From an uncultured Pelagibacteraceae bacterium (lineage in GTDB: Bacteria; Pseudomonadota; Alphaproteobacteria; Pelagibacterales; Pelagibacteraceae): 60,224 nucleotides of DNA. The notes beneath the pieces are model-generated. The model saw only the letters and a list, made by a program, of their open reading frames with translations. It was not told the origin of the DNA and made no database searches. Shown in pieces: positions 26,466-36,134 of this stretch (within the stretch, counting starts at the first letter, position 1; every line of letters begins with the position of its first letter). The stretch covers positions 1-60,224 of the forward strand of contig CACGLI010000003.1 of NCBI GenBank assembly GCA_902573865.1, read 5' to 3'. Both the position numbers and the translations under genes were made by a program.

Positions 26466-27281
26466 ATGGAAACAATTCAAACTAAATCTAAGGGAAAGAT
26501 TTTAAATTACAAAAGCATCTTTATTTCCGACTTGCACCTTGGGCATAGAAAAAGTGCAGCAAACAAATTATTAGAATTTTACAAACATTCAAGGTCAGAG
26601 AATTTATATCTTGTTGGTGATATCATTGATGTTTGGGCTTTAAAAACAAAATTTTACTGGCCTCAAGAACATAATGATGTGATTCAAAAAACATTAAGAA
26701 AAGCAAGACATGGAACAAAAGTAAAATATATTGTTGGAAATCATGATGATGTCTTCAGAAAATTTTTACCATTACATTTTGGCAATATTGAAGTTGTAAA
26801 TAGAGCCATACATGTAAGCTCAGATAATAAAAAGTATATTGTTGTTCATGGTGATGCCTGGGATGGAGTGATGAAATATGCTCCATGGTTATCAAAAGTA
26901 GGAGCTATTGCTTATAGTTTTTTACTTGAGTTTAATGTTGTTATCAATTTTTTTAGAAGATTATTTAAAAAGGGTAATTGGTCTTTAGCAAAATATTTAA
27001 AACACAAAGTAAAGAACGCTGTAAAATATATAGGCGATTATGAAAAAACTTTAGCAACTTATGCTAAAAGAAAAAATGTTGATGGTATAATTTGTGGTCA
27101 TATTCATCATTCTGCCGATCAAGTCTTAGATGGTGTGAGATATTTAAATTGTGGTGATTGGGTAGAAGGTGCAACTTTCTTGGTAGAACATTTCGATGGT
27201 CGCATGGAAGTTATTGACTGGGACAAAATCAGAGGTGATGTTGTCGATTACAAGCCATATCTAAAAGTAGTAAATAAATAA
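26466..27281 (+). CDS. plcP: PlcP-like phospholipase C (calcineurin-type metallophosphoesterase)
   Basis: 271 aa from the ATG at 26466 (an in-frame start 39 nt upstream would overlap the promoter repeats). Two-metal motifs: SDLHLGH (D22, H24), GDIIDVW (D52, D55), GNHDD (N92, H93), VVHGDAWD and CGHIHHS. The family includes UDP-diacylglucosamine pyrophosphatase LpxH. The directly following glycosyltransferase and the pho genes favour PlcP, which under phosphate starvation cuts phospholipid head groups to leave diacylglycerol. Confidence 0.82.
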   Translation: METIQTKSKGKILNYKSIFISDLHLGHRKSAANKLLEFYKHSRSENLYLVGDIIDVWALKTKFYWPQEHNDVIQKTLRKARHGTKVKYIVGNHDDVFRKFLPLHFGNIEVVNRAIHVSSDNKKYIVVHGDAWDGVMKYAPWLSKVGAIAYSFLLEFNVVINFFRRLFKKGNWSLAKYLKHKVKNAVKYIGDYEKTLATYAKRKNVDGIICGHIHHSADQVLDGVRYLNCGDWVEGATFLVEHFDGRMEVIDWDKIRGDVVDYKPYLKVVNK

Positions 27282-28289
27282 ATGAAAATTTTAATCGTTA
27301 CTGATGCCTGGTATCCGCAAGTGAATGGTGTTTGTAGAACTTTAAAAAATCTTGGCGATGAATTAAAAAAAATTGGACATCAGGTTGAATATATTGAACC
27401 TAATCAATTTTTTACTGTGCCAATGCCAAAATATAATGAAATAAAACTTTCTCTTAATGTTTGGCCTAGAGTAGGTAGATTAATTTCTAAAGCCGATGCT
27501 GACATAATTCACATAGCTACAGAAGGCCCGATAGGAATATTTGCAAAAAGATATTGTGTAAAAAATAAGCTTAAGTTTACCACTTCTTACCATACTCAAT
27601 TTGATAAATATTTGAAGCTATACTATCCTTATTTGCCAATTAAGCTTGCTCAAAAGTTCCTTAAAGGATTTCACTCACAGGCAGAAAAAATTTTGGTAAC
27701 AACTCAGTCAATGAAAAATGAACTTCAAGATATTGGTTTTGACAAGGATAAGATGGTTGTTTGGACTAGAGGGGCAAATCACGGGGCATTCCAAAAACCA
27801 AAAAAGATTAATTTAGAATATAAAAGACCAATTTATCTTTATGTGGGAAGAGTATCTATTGAAAAGAATATAAGAGCATTTCTGGATTTAGATTTAGAAG
27901 GTACGAAATTAGTTGTCGGTAAAGGACCTGATTTAGATAAACTTAAAAAAGAATATCCTGAAGCGATATTTAAAGGAGAGAGAACAAATGGTGAGCTTGC
28001 AAGTTACTTTGCTTCTTCTGATGTTTTTGTTTTCCCGAGCAAAACAGATACTTTTGGAATTGTAATTATAGAAGCTTTAAAATGTGGATTGCCAGTAGCT
28101 GCTTACCCAGTAGCAGGACCAAAAGATATTTTTAACGGTACAAACATTGGCTCGTTAAACAACGATCTTAAAAAAGCAGCACTTGAAGCTCTTAAGTCAG
28201 ATAGAAGCGCTTGCATTGAGCATGCTAAAAAATATACCTGGGAAAATTGCGCAAAAATCTTTTTAAATAGTGCGGTATCAAACCGCTAA
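27282..28289 (+). CDS. agt: GT4 diacylglycerol glycosyltransferase (Agt-like)
   Basis: 335 aa GT-B enzyme. N-terminal acceptor domain with VTDAWYPQVNGVCRTLKNL, TSYHTQFDKY; C-terminal donor domain with YVGRVSIEKNI, and the GT4 EX7E region (SKTDTFGIVIIEALKCGLPVAAY). Starts directly after plcP. In alphaproteobacteria this gene pair converts phospholipid-derived diacylglycerol into glucosyl- or glucuronosyl-diacylglycerol during phosphate limitation. The sugar donor cannot be read from sequence. Confidence 0.85.
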   Translation: MKILIVTDAWYPQVNGVCRTLKNLGDELKKIGHQVEYIEPNQFFTVPMPKYNEIKLSLNVWPRVGRLISKADADIIHIATEGPIGIFAKRYCVKNKLKFTTSYHTQFDKYLKLYYPYLPIKLAQKFLKGFHSQAEKILVTTQSMKNELQDIGFDKDKMVVWTRGANHGAFQKPKKINLEYKRPIYLYVGRVSIEKNIRAFLDLDLEGTKLVVGKGPDLDKLKKEYPEAIFKGERTNGELASYFASSDVFVFPSKTDTFGIVIIEALKCGLPVAAYPVAGPKDIFNGTNIGSLNNDLKKAALEALKSDRSACIEHAKKYTWENCAKIFLNSAVSNR

Positions 28290-28331
28290 AAAATATTTCT
28301 TTAGTCTATATCTTTAAAGTATAATCAAATC

Positions 28332-29528
28332 ATGGAATTATTATTTTACTCTCTTGCTGGAATAATTGTGATCGTAGTAATTGCAGTATCCAGAAAATCA
28401 ATTGTAGCAGGTATGGAGGCAAGATCCGATATTAAGAGAGAGAACAAACCAAGTAATAATGAAGAGGGAATAGAAGACATCACCAATGAAAATATTGAAA
28501 AAACTAATGAGCAAGTAAAGATTATAAATCAAATCGATGATCTAATTTTAATTGTAGATAAATTTAAAAATATCAAATTTTTTAATAATAGTGCAAAAAA
28601 AAAATTTGGAGAAAATAATTTAAATAAGCACGTGGCTACTTTATTGAGAGTTCCTGATTTACTCCAAAATATTGATTTAGTGCTTTTAAAAAAAGAGACA
28701 ATTACTATGGATTTAGAATTATCCTCTCCCTCATTTCAGTTCTTTAAAGTTTATCTATTCTCTGGACCGACCTCATATGTCGATGATCCTGACTCAGTTG
28801 TTTTATTTCTAAAAGATTTAACTGATATTATAAAAGCGCAAAGGTTCAAATCTGATTTTGTAGCCAATGTAAGCCATGAACTTAAAACGCCTTTAGTTTC
28901 TATTAAAGGATTTCTAGAAACTATAAGCGGACATGCGAAAGATGATTTAGAAGCACAAAAAAAATTCATACCGATAATGCTTGAGCAAGCTGATAGGATG
29001 GAAAGCTTAATTAAAGATTTACTTTCACTAAGTAAAATTGAGTTAGAGGAACATATACAGCCTCAAGATAAAGTAAATTTAAAAGAAATTTTAAATAACG
29101 TTGAAGATATCCATCAAAAAAATTTAAAACCTTTTGAATTTAAAAATAATATAAAAGATGATTTCTTTATTAAAGGCGATCATGAAAAATTAATTGAAGT
29201 TTTTTCAAATATTATTGATAATAGTATAAAATATTCAGATAAAAATAAAAAGATTGAAATTAATTGTGGGCAAGGTAACGGAAAAGTTATAGGAGACTCT
29301 TATACCGTGTCCATTAAAGATAATGGTATTGGAATTCCAACTGAACAAATTCCTAGAATAACAGAAAGATTTTTTAGAGTTGATGCTGCTAAAAGTAAAA
29401 AAGTTGGTGGTACTGGACTTGGAATGGCGATCGTGAAGCACATTGTTAATCAGCATAGAGGTGAGTTAGAAATAAAAAGTGAAGCTCAAAGTGGCACTGA
29501 AATAAAGGTTCATTTTTCTAAATTTTAG
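28332..29528 (+). CDS. phoR: Phosphate-regulon sensor histidine kinase
   Basis: 398 aa. One N-terminal TM (~3-20), a PAS-like domain (~60-165), HisKA with the phospho-accepting H182 (FVANVSHELKTPL), then HATPase (NIIDNSIKYS N-box, DNGIGIP, GTGLGMAIVKH). As in other PhoR, no large periplasmic sensor domain is present, consistent with sensing through PstSCAB-PhoU. Its partner phoB is at 35451, unusually at the far end of the pst operon. Confidence 0.92.
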   Translation: MELLFYSLAGIIVIVVIAVSRKSIVAGMEARSDIKRENKPSNNEEGIEDITNENIEKTNEQVKIINQIDDLILIVDKFKNIKFFNNSAKKKFGENNLNKHVATLLRVPDLLQNIDLVLLKKETITMDLELSSPSFQFFKVYLFSGPTSYVDDPDSVVLFLKDLTDIIKAQRFKSDFVANVSHELKTPLVSIKGFLETISGHAKDDLEAQKKFIPIMLEQADRMESLIKDLLSLSKIELEEHIQPQDKVNLKEILNNVEDIHQKNLKPFEFKNNIKDDFFIKGDHEKLIEVFSNIIDNSIKYSDKNKKIEINCGQGNGKVIGDSYTVSIKDNGIGIPTEQIPRITERFFRVDAAKSKKVGGTGLGMAIVKHIVNQHRGELEIKSEAQSGTEIKVHFSKF

Positions 29529-29591
29529 CAAATATTAAAGTTTAATTATATTTTGTCTTGAGATAGACAGCGAAATAGTTAAAATTCTAGT

Positions 29592-30203
29592 ATGACTAGA
29601 ATAATGAATTATATAAGTCTGGTTTTATTAAGTTTAATTTTTACAACTGTTAAAGCAGATGTAAATTTAATAGAGAAAACTTTACGTTCTCAACCTCTTA
29701 CAGTTTTTGATCTAGGACTTTTAAGATTAAAAAACGATCTTAAGCAAGCTAAAAACGATTTAGTTCTTGAAGTAGATAGTAAAAATGTATCTACAATTTA
29801 TACTGAAGCTTTATTTTCTAGAAGAGACGATGGAATTCAATTAATTGTGTCAGCACCGATGAGCACTCATTTAAATGCTAACTCGTACATGGTGGACTCA
29901 ATTAAATGTAGAAAAATTTTTGAAAAAGTTAAAAATAATCTTTTAAAAGGACAAAACGAGAGCAATATGATTCACTCAAAAGCTGCATCTTATTTAAGTG
30001 AAGTATTCACCGCTCCAACACAATGGAATGCTTGGAGATATGATAAAGGTTTTACTCAAAAATTAGTTAACTTTGTACAACTAGAAGTTACATTAAAGCC
30101 AACTCAATCCTACGCAGTTAAAAATAAAGTAAGACCTTTTAGTTGCGGAGGGTCTTTATCCTCTGATTATGAGCAAATCGAGATAACTAGAAAGTTCAAC
30201 TAA
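29592..30203 (+). CDS. Exported protein of unknown function in the pho island
   Basis: 203 aa with a cleavable-looking signal peptide (about residues 1-22, ending TTVKA); an internal ATG at 29604 gives an equally good signal. The mature part has two Cys (~113 and ~189) that could pair in the periplasm, and no recognised domain. Position between phoR and pstS suggests a phosphate-related periplasmic role, which is inference only. Confidence 0.7.
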   Translation: MTRIMNYISLVLLSLIFTTVKADVNLIEKTLRSQPLTVFDLGLLRLKNDLKQAKNDLVLEVDSKNVSTIYTEALFSRRDDGIQLIVSAPMSTHLNANSYMVDSIKCRKIFEKVKNNLLKGQNESNMIHSKAASYLSEVFTAPTQWNAWRYDKGFTQKLVNFVQLEVTLKPTQSYAVKNKVRPFSCGGSLSSDYEQIEITRKFN

Positions 30204-30214
30204 AAAGTTATCAT

Positions 30215-30243
30215 TTTAATAAATTTGTAACACATCTGTAATA
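30215..30243 (+). promoter_or_regulatory. Candidate Pho box upstream of pstS
   Basis: Three direct heptamers, TTTAATA (30215-30221), TGTAACA (30226-30232) and TGTAATA (30237-30243), follow one another at exactly 11 bp. This is the spacing of PhoB half-sites. A ribosome-binding site AAAGGA precedes the pstS ATG at 30311. Confidence 0.7.
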
Positions 30244-30310
30244 TTAAAGAGTCCTCTTAATTCTATGAGTCTTATGTTTGTTAATTAATTAATAAATGAA
30301 AGGATAAACA

Positions 30311-31315
30311 ATGAAAAAACTATCAATCGCTTTAGCTTCATTAGTTGCAATGTTAGTTGTAACTTCTGCTCAAGCTAGAGATCAGATTAAAATCGTAGGT
30401 TCTTCAACTGTATTCCCGTACGCAACTATCGTTGCTGAAAGATTTGGTTCGTCTGGTAAATTTAAAACACCAGTAATCGAGTCAACAGGAACAGGTGGTG
30501 GAGCTAAATTATTCTGTGCTGGAGTTGGTACAGAGCACCCAGACATAACAAATGCATCTAGAGCTATGAAGGCTAAAGAGTATGCGCTATGTCAAAAAAA
30601 TGGTGTTGAAGAAATCGTAGAGATTACAGTTGGTAACGACGGAATAACGTTAGCTTATTCTAAAGATGCTAAACCAGTAAACTTTACAAAAAAACAATTA
30701 TGGGCAGCATTAGCAAAAGAAGTTGCTAAAGATGGTGCGTTAGTACCAAATCCATATAAAAATTGGAGTGATATCGACCCATCATTACCAAACTACCCTA
30801 TCAAAGTTATGGTGCCTCCAGGAACATCAGGAACAAGAGATGCTTGGAATTCATTAGTAATGAAAAAAGGTATCGATGATGCTTCTAAAAAAGCTGGCGC
30901 TAAATATAAAGCGTTAAGAGAAGATGGTGCGGTAATTGAAGTTGGTGAGAACGACTCACTTATTATTCAAAAATTAGCTGCGGACAAAGAAATGTTCGGT
31001 TTCTTTGGTTTCAGTTATTTCTTAGCTGCAAAAGATAAATTGCAAGCTGCAAGCATTGAAGGTGGTCAACCAAGTCTATCTTCGATTCAAGATTACAGTT
31101 ACGCAGTTGCAAGACCTTTATTCTTCTATGTGAAAAAAGCTCACGTGGGCGTTGTACCTGGCTTACATGAATTCGTAAAAGAGTTCACAAGTAAAAAAGC
31201 TATGGGTAATAAAGGTTATTTAACTGATATCGGGCTAGTACCTCTAGATGGCAAGTTATACAAAACATCTAGAACTAACGCTACGAAGTTAGTTAACATG
31301 CCTGCTAAGAAGTAG
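30311..31315 (+). CDS. pstS: Phosphate ABC transporter substrate-binding protein
   Basis: 334 aa with a clear signal peptide ending AQA (~22). Phosphate-binding signatures VGSSTVFPY and PPGTSGTRDAW are visible. Periplasmic high-affinity phosphate capture. The gene is more G/C-rich at third positions than its neighbours, as expected for a highly expressed gene. It is followed by a strong hairpin that should reduce read-through to pstC. Confidence 0.95.
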   Translation: MKKLSIALASLVAMLVVTSAQARDQIKIVGSSTVFPYATIVAERFGSSGKFKTPVIESTGTGGGAKLFCAGVGTEHPDITNASRAMKAKEYALCQKNGVEEIVEITVGNDGITLAYSKDAKPVNFTKKQLWAALAKEVAKDGALVPNPYKNWSDIDPSLPNYPIKVMVPPGTSGTRDAWNSLVMKKGIDDASKKAGAKYKALREDGAVIEVGENDSLIIQKLAADKEMFGFFGFSYFLAAKDKLQAASIEGGQPSLSSIQDYSYAVARPLFFYVKKAHVGVVPGLHEFVKEFTSKKAMGNKGYLTDIGLVPLDGKLYKTSRTNATKLVNMPAKK

Positions 31316-31330
31316 TAGTATCAATTAAAC

Positions 31331-31357
31331 AAAAAGGGGGTATTTTACCCCCTTTTT
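31331..31357 (+). terminator. Intercistronic terminator/attenuator between pstS and pstC
   Basis: AAAAAGGGGGTA (31331-31342), loop TTT, TACCCCCTTTTT (31346-31357): a 12-bp perfect stem ending in a T-run. It probably allows much more PstS than membrane components to be made. Confidence 0.85.
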
Positions 31358-31374
31358 ATATCTGGAAGCTCAAT

Positions 31375-32751
31375 ATGAATTTAATACTTGTAACTTTTAT
31401 TATTCTCTTAGCTTTCACAAGTTATTATTTCGGTAGAAAAAAAGCTCTAGTTATTCAATCATCACAAAGACTTACGGCATTACCAAAATTTTATGGATAT
31501 TATTTAGCTGCTTGGTGTGCTGCACCAGCATTAATAATTTTTGCTCTTTGGTCAGTTTTTGAACCATCAATAGTTAAAACATTTATTTTACAAGATTACA
31601 CTGATCAGAACTTAACTAAAAATGAGCTTCAGCTTATTTACACAAAGGTTAAAGCATTAGCCGCAGGAACTTACACGGGAAATATTACTAATTTTCTAGA
31701 TGAGTCTGCTAATAAGTACATTCAATTAAAAGGAATAGCTAACAGCGCTAAAGTAGCAATTATTTTAGCAATTTTAATTTTCTCTCTGAGTTTTGCGTAT
31801 AGATCTGTTCAGAAAAATGATCGAATGAGAGAACCAGTAGAAATTTTTCTTAAATGGGTGTTATTTGTTGCATCATTAGGCGCAGTTTTAGTTACAATCG
31901 GAATAGTTTTTTCACTTTTATTCGAAGCGATTAGGTTTTTTCAAGCAGTAAAAATCTTTGACTTTATATTCGGAACTCATTGGTATCCTGCTAAAACTTT
32001 TGTGAGAGATGGCCAACCAGATCCTGAATTAATGAAGGATGCTTTCGGAGCTGTGCCTTTATTTGCTGGAACTTTTTTTATTGCTTTTATTGCAATGTGT
32101 GTTGCCATCCCCATAGGTTTGCTGAGTGGGATATATCTATCTGAGTATGCTGGAAGAGACGTAAGAAAATATGCGAAACCTATTATTGAGATTTTAGCTG
32201 GTATTCCAACAGTGGTGTATGGTTTTTTTGCAGCTTTAACCGTCGGTCCTTTTGTTAAAGAAATTGGTAACGCTATGGGTTTAGAAGTTTCAGCGGAGAG
32301 CGCTTTAGCTGCAGGAGCAGTTATGGGAGTAATGATAATTCCTTTTATTTCAAGTCTAAGCGATGACGTTATGACGGCAGTACCTCAAAATTTAAGAGAT
32401 GGGAGTTACGCAATGGGCGCAACAAAATCTGAAACTGTAAAAAAAGTAATTTTTCCAGCAGCCCTACCTGGTATCGTAGGTTCGATACTTTTAGCAGTAT
32501 CGAGAGCGGTAGGAGAAACAATGATTGTTGTAATGGCCTCAGGACTAGCGGCTAATCTTACAATGAATCCACTTGAGTCAACTTCTACCATTACAGCGCA
32601 AATTGTAGTAATTTTAATTGGAGACCAACAATTTGGAGATCCAAAAACTCAATCAGCTTTTGCATTAGGAATATCTTTATTTATAGTAACTTTATTCTTA
32701 AATGTAATCGCTCTTTCAGTTGTTAAAAAATATAGGGAAAAATATGAATAG
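31375..32751 (+). CDS. pstC: Phosphate ABC transporter permease PstC
   Basis: 458 aa, longer than E. coli PstC (319): an extra N-terminal region with two or more TM segments and a soluble stretch precedes the core. The permease core starts near residue 160 and includes the EAA-type loop MGATKSETVKKVIFPAALPGIVGS. Ribosome-binding GGAAG precedes the ATG. Confidence 0.93.
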   Translation: MNLILVTFIILLAFTSYYFGRKKALVIQSSQRLTALPKFYGYYLAAWCAAPALIIFALWSVFEPSIVKTFILQDYTDQNLTKNELQLIYTKVKALAAGTYTGNITNFLDESANKYIQLKGIANSAKVAIILAILIFSLSFAYRSVQKNDRMREPVEIFLKWVLFVASLGAVLVTIGIVFSLLFEAIRFFQAVKIFDFIFGTHWYPAKTFVRDGQPDPELMKDAFGAVPLFAGTFFIAFIAMCVAIPIGLLSGIYLSEYAGRDVRKYAKPIIEILAGIPTVVYGFFAALTVGPFVKEIGNAMGLEVSAESALAAGAVMGVMIIPFISSLSDDVMTAVPQNLRDGSYAMGATKSETVKKVIFPAALPGIVGSILLAVSRAVGETMIVVMASGLAANLTMNPLESTSTITAQIVVILIGDQQFGDPKTQSAFALGISLFIVTLFLNVIALSVVKKYREKYE

Positions 32752-34015
32752 TTTTAAGAAAAATTTATTAAAAAAAAGATATAACGCTGAAAGAAGATTT
32801 CAATGGTATGGCAAAATAGCTATAGGATTAGCTTTAAGCTTTTTAGCAGTTTTTATGTTTCAGATATTTTCAAAAGGTTACTCAGCTTTCCAAAAAACTT
32901 GGATAGTAACAGAAGTTCATTATGATAAAGAATTACTTTTAATCGATGCAGAAAGCCCATCAAAAGATGATTTAGAAAATGCAGACTATTATGATGTTGC
33001 TTACAAAGCTATGACCTCATTAGATCCTGGACTTCCTGAAGAAGAGGATCGTCAATTGATACAAATGGTTTCGTATAAATATGAGGCAGAGGTTAAAGAT
33101 CTACTTTTAAAAAATCCAGACTATCTAGGTAAAATAGTGCCCATAAAATTAACAGCTTCTGATGATGTTGATCAAGTTCATAAGGGAAATTATCCAAGAG
33201 ATATTCCTGAGGAGAATAGAAGAGTAAATGATTACCAGTTGCAGATTTACGATATGCTTAATGAAAGAGGAGATATTTTATCAGAGTTTAACATTAGTTT
33301 TTTTACAAGTCCTGATTCAAGAGAGGCAGAACTAGCAGGTATAGCTAGCTCGTTTATGGGAACAGTTTTTAGTATACTAGTATGTTTAGCGTTTTCATTT
33401 CCTGTTGCAGTGCTAGCTGCAATTTATCTCGAGGAGTTTGCACCAAAAAATAAATTTACAGATTTTATAGAAGTAAACATTAACAATTTGGCAGCTGTTC
33501 CATCGATAGTATTTGGTTTGCTAGGTCTTGGTGTTTTATTAGCAGTTTTTAATTTACCAAGATCGACACCACTTGTTGGAGGAATTACTTTGTCTCTTAT
33601 GACATTACCAACAATAATTATTGCTGCAAGAGCTTCTTTAAAAGCTGTTCCCCCAAGTATAAGAGAAGCTGCTTTAGCGATGGGTGCAAGTAATATGCAA
33701 ACAACCATGCATCATACTGTGCCACTATCAATGCCTGGAACTTTATCTGGAACGATAATTGGCTTGGCTCAAGCTTTAGGGGAAACAGCCCCTTTAATTT
33801 TAATAGGAATGGTTGCTTTTGTGAATACAATACCTGGTACGCCAGTTGATCCTGCTGCAAGTTTACCAGTTCAGATATATATATGGTCAGAAAGTGCTGA
33901 GAGGGGTTTTGTTGAAAAAGTATCTGCATGTATTATGGTGCTTCTAGCTTTTTTAATTTTAATGAACTTGGCAGCTCAAATCGTTAGACACAAATTTGAA
34001 AAGAAATGGAGTTAA
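32744..34015 (+). CDS. pstA: Phosphate ABC transporter permease PstA
   Basis: 423 aa using the ATG at 32744, which overlaps the pstC stop by 8 nt and follows an AGGGA site; an in-frame start at 32720 is possible. A long periplasmic insertion (~50-200) follows TM1, making it larger than E. coli PstA. EAA loop: MGASNMQTTMHHTVPLSMPG. PstB starts directly after the stop. Confidence 0.92.
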   Translation: MNSFKKNLLKKRYNAERRFQWYGKIAIGLALSFLAVFMFQIFSKGYSAFQKTWIVTEVHYDKELLLIDAESPSKDDLENADYYDVAYKAMTSLDPGLPEEEDRQLIQMVSYKYEAEVKDLLLKNPDYLGKIVPIKLTASDDVDQVHKGNYPRDIPEENRRVNDYQLQIYDMLNERGDILSEFNISFFTSPDSREAELAGIASSFMGTVFSILVCLAFSFPVAVLAAIYLEEFAPKNKFTDFIEVNINNLAAVPSIVFGLLGLGVLLAVFNLPRSTPLVGGITLSLMTLPTIIIAARASLKAVPPSIREAALAMGASNMQTTMHHTVPLSMPGTLSGTIIGLAQALGETAPLILIGMVAFVNTIPGTPVDPAASLPVQIYIWSESAERGFVEKVSACIMVLLAFLILMNLAAQIVRHKFEKKWS

Positions 34016-34771
34016 ATGAGTAAAATAAAAGCGGAAAATGTAAATGTTTATTACGGATCCAAACAGGCATTATTTGACATCTCTATAGATATAGCAGAAA
34101 AAGAAGTTACAGCTTTAATTGGACCATCTGGGTGTGGAAAGTCTACTTTCTTAAGATGCTTGAACAGGATGAACGACGTCATAGAAATTTGTAGAGTTGA
34201 AGGCAGTATTAAAATGGACAACCTAGAACTGAATTCAAGAAAGTTAGATGTTGTGAGACTTAGGGAGAACGTTGGTATGGTTTTTCAAAAACCCAATCCA
34301 TTCCCTAAAACAATTTATGAAAATGTAGCTTATGGTCCTACTATTCACGGTATTGCACAGAGCAAAGAAGAAATGGATCAAATAGTTGAAACAAGTTTGA
34401 AAAAAGCTGCCTTGTGGAACGAAGTTAAAGATAGACTTGATGAAATCGGAACTGGTTTATCAGGAGGTCAACAGCAACGACTATGTATTGCTAGAGCTAT
34501 ATCTGTAAGTCCAGAAGTGATTCTTATGGACGAACCATGTTCAGCGCTTGACCCAATAGCAACAGCTCAAATTGAAGAACTTATAGATGATCTTAAAAAA
34601 GAGGTCACAATTGTGATAGTTACCCACTCAATGTCACAAGCAGCTAGGGTATCTCAAAAAACAGGTTTCTTTCATTTGGGAAAACTTATAGAATTTGGAC
34701 CAACAGATAAAATATTTAAAAATCCTGATAATCAGCAAACTCAGGATTATATTACAGGAAGGTTTGGTTAA
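34016..34771 (+). CDS. pstB: Phosphate ABC transporter ATPase
   Basis: 251 aa. Walker [10 protein letters not shown], the PstB-typical [11 protein letters not shown]-loop [10 protein letters not shown], signature LSGGQQQR, Walker [14 protein letters not shown], switch His VTHSM. Drives phosphate import through PstCA. Confidence 0.96.
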   Translation: MSKIKAENVNVYYGSKQALFDISIDIAEKEVTALIGPSGCGKSTFLRCLNRMNDVIEICRVEGSIKMDNLELNSRKLDVVRLRENVGMVFQKPNPFPKTIYENVAYGPTIHGIAQSKEEMDQIVETSLKKAALWNEVKDRLDEIGTGLSGGQQQRLCIARAISVSPEVILMDEPCSALDPIATAQIEELIDDLKKEVTIVIVTHSMSQAARVSQKTGFFHLGKLIEFGPTDKIFKNPDNQQTQDYITGRFG

Positions 34772-35451
34772 TGAGTGAAAAACCGCACATTGTAAAATCT
34801 TACGAAGAGCAACTTCAGTTATTAAAAGATACAATAGTGAAAATGGGAACTGGAGTTGAGAAACAGCTTGAAAACACTATTCAATCTTTAGTTAAAAAAG
34901 ACATTAGTTTAGCAGAAAAATCTATCAAAGATGACGAATTGACTGATAAGTATGAAATAAATATAGAAGAGCAAGTTGTAAATTTGATTGCCTTAAGGCA
35001 ACCTATGGCAATAGATTTAAGAGAAACAGTTGTTGCCTTAAAAGTTTCTTCAGACTTAGAGAGAATTGGTGATTTAGCAAAAAACATCTCAAAACGATTA
35101 ACTAAAATTGGAACTGATTTACCTAATGATATTACTAAAAATTTCGAAATAGCTGGTTTAAAAGCATCAAAACAAGTCAATGCAGTTTTAAATTCGTATT
35201 TACATAGAGCTAAAGACACAGCAGAAAATGTTTGGAATTCTGATGAAGAAATAGATCAAATGACTAATTCTAATATGGAAGCTGCAGTAAAGCATTTAGA
35301 AAAAAATAAAAACGATATACAAAAAGTAACCCAACTACTTTTCATGCTTAAAAATATTGAGAGGATTGGAGATCATGCAACCAATATTGCAGAGCAAGTT
35401 TATTTTCTGATTACAGGAGATTATTTAGAGGGAGACCGACCAAAAGGATAA
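34771..35451 (+). CDS. phoU: Phosphate transport regulator PhoU
   Basis: 226 aa made of two three-helix PhoU repeats, each with the metal-binding pattern (SSDLERIGDLAKNI and LKNIERIGDHATNIAE). Negative regulator that links Pst transport to PhoR. Start overlaps the pstB stop and its stop overlaps the phoB start by 1 nt. Confidence 0.95.
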   Translation: MSEKPHIVKSYEEQLQLLKDTIVKMGTGVEKQLENTIQSLVKKDISLAEKSIKDDELTDKYEINIEEQVVNLIALRQPMAIDLRETVVALKVSSDLERIGDLAKNISKRLTKIGTDLPNDITKNFEIAGLKASKQVNAVLNSYLHRAKDTAENVWNSDEEIDQMTNSNMEAAVKHLEKNKNDIQKVTQLLFMLKNIERIGDHATNIAEQVYFLITGDYLEGDRPKG

Positions 35452-36134
35452 TGAGGGCAAATTTATTCATTGTTGAAGATGAAATGCCTATCGTAACTTT
35501 ACTTAAATACAATTTAGAAAAAGAGGGTCACAAAGTTGATTATGCAGTCAATGGAGAAGACGCTATTAGAAATATAAAGGAAAAAAATCCTGATTTAATT
35601 TTATTAGATTGGATGTTGCCAGATATTTCAGGTGTTGAAGTCTGTAAAAATTTGAAAAGAAGCAATCTTCACAAAAATATCCCAATCATTATGTTAACAG
35701 CCAAAGGTGAGGAAGAAGACAAACTTAAAGGATTTGAAACAGGAGCTGATGACTACGTAACTAAGCCATTCAGCCAAAAAGAACTTATTGCAAGAGTTAA
35801 CGCTTTATTAAAGAGATCTAAACCAAGTGTTGCCGCTGATGTTGTAGTATTTGAGGATCTTAAAGTAGATAGAGTTCAACGAAGAGTTTATAGAGCAGAT
35901 AAACAAGTTATAGTCGGCCCAACCGAATTTAAACTAATTGATTTTTTAATAAAGAATCCAAAAAGAGTATATTCGCGTGAGCAACTTCTAAATTCTGTAT
36001 GGGGAGATGATATTTATGTTGAGTCCAGAACTATAGATGTTCATATAAGAAGACTAAGAAAAGCAATAAATATTGATGGCAAGAAAGATCTTATCAGAAC
36101 AGTAAGATCTGCTGGCTATTCCTTAGATGTTTGA
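35451..36134 (+). CDS. phoB: Phosphate-regulon response regulator
   Basis: 227 aa. Receiver domain with phospho-acceptor D53 (LLDWMLPD) and conserved Lys in VTKPF, then an OmpR/PhoB winged-helix domain (ESRTIDVHIRRLRKAI recognition helix). Would bind the 11-bp-spaced repeats described here. Its 3' end overlaps the converging sixA by 19 nt. Confidence 0.95.
   Translation: MRANLFIVEDEMPIVTLLKYNLEKEGHKVDYAVNGEDAIRNIKEKNPDLILLDWMLPDISGVEVCKNLKRSNLHKNIPIIMLTAKGEEEDKLKGFETGADDYVTKPFSQKELIARVNALLKRSKPSVAADVVVFEDLKVDRVQRRVYRADKQVIVGPTEFKLIDFLIKNPKRVYSREQLLNSVWGDDIYVESRTIDVHIRRLRKAINIDGKKDLIRTVRSAGYSLDV

Noticed and set aside
33424-33929. Long antisense frames over pstA (minus strand, 94 and 103 codons).
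   Set aside because: They mirror the hydrophobic codons of pstA and have no ribosome-binding site; shadow frames.
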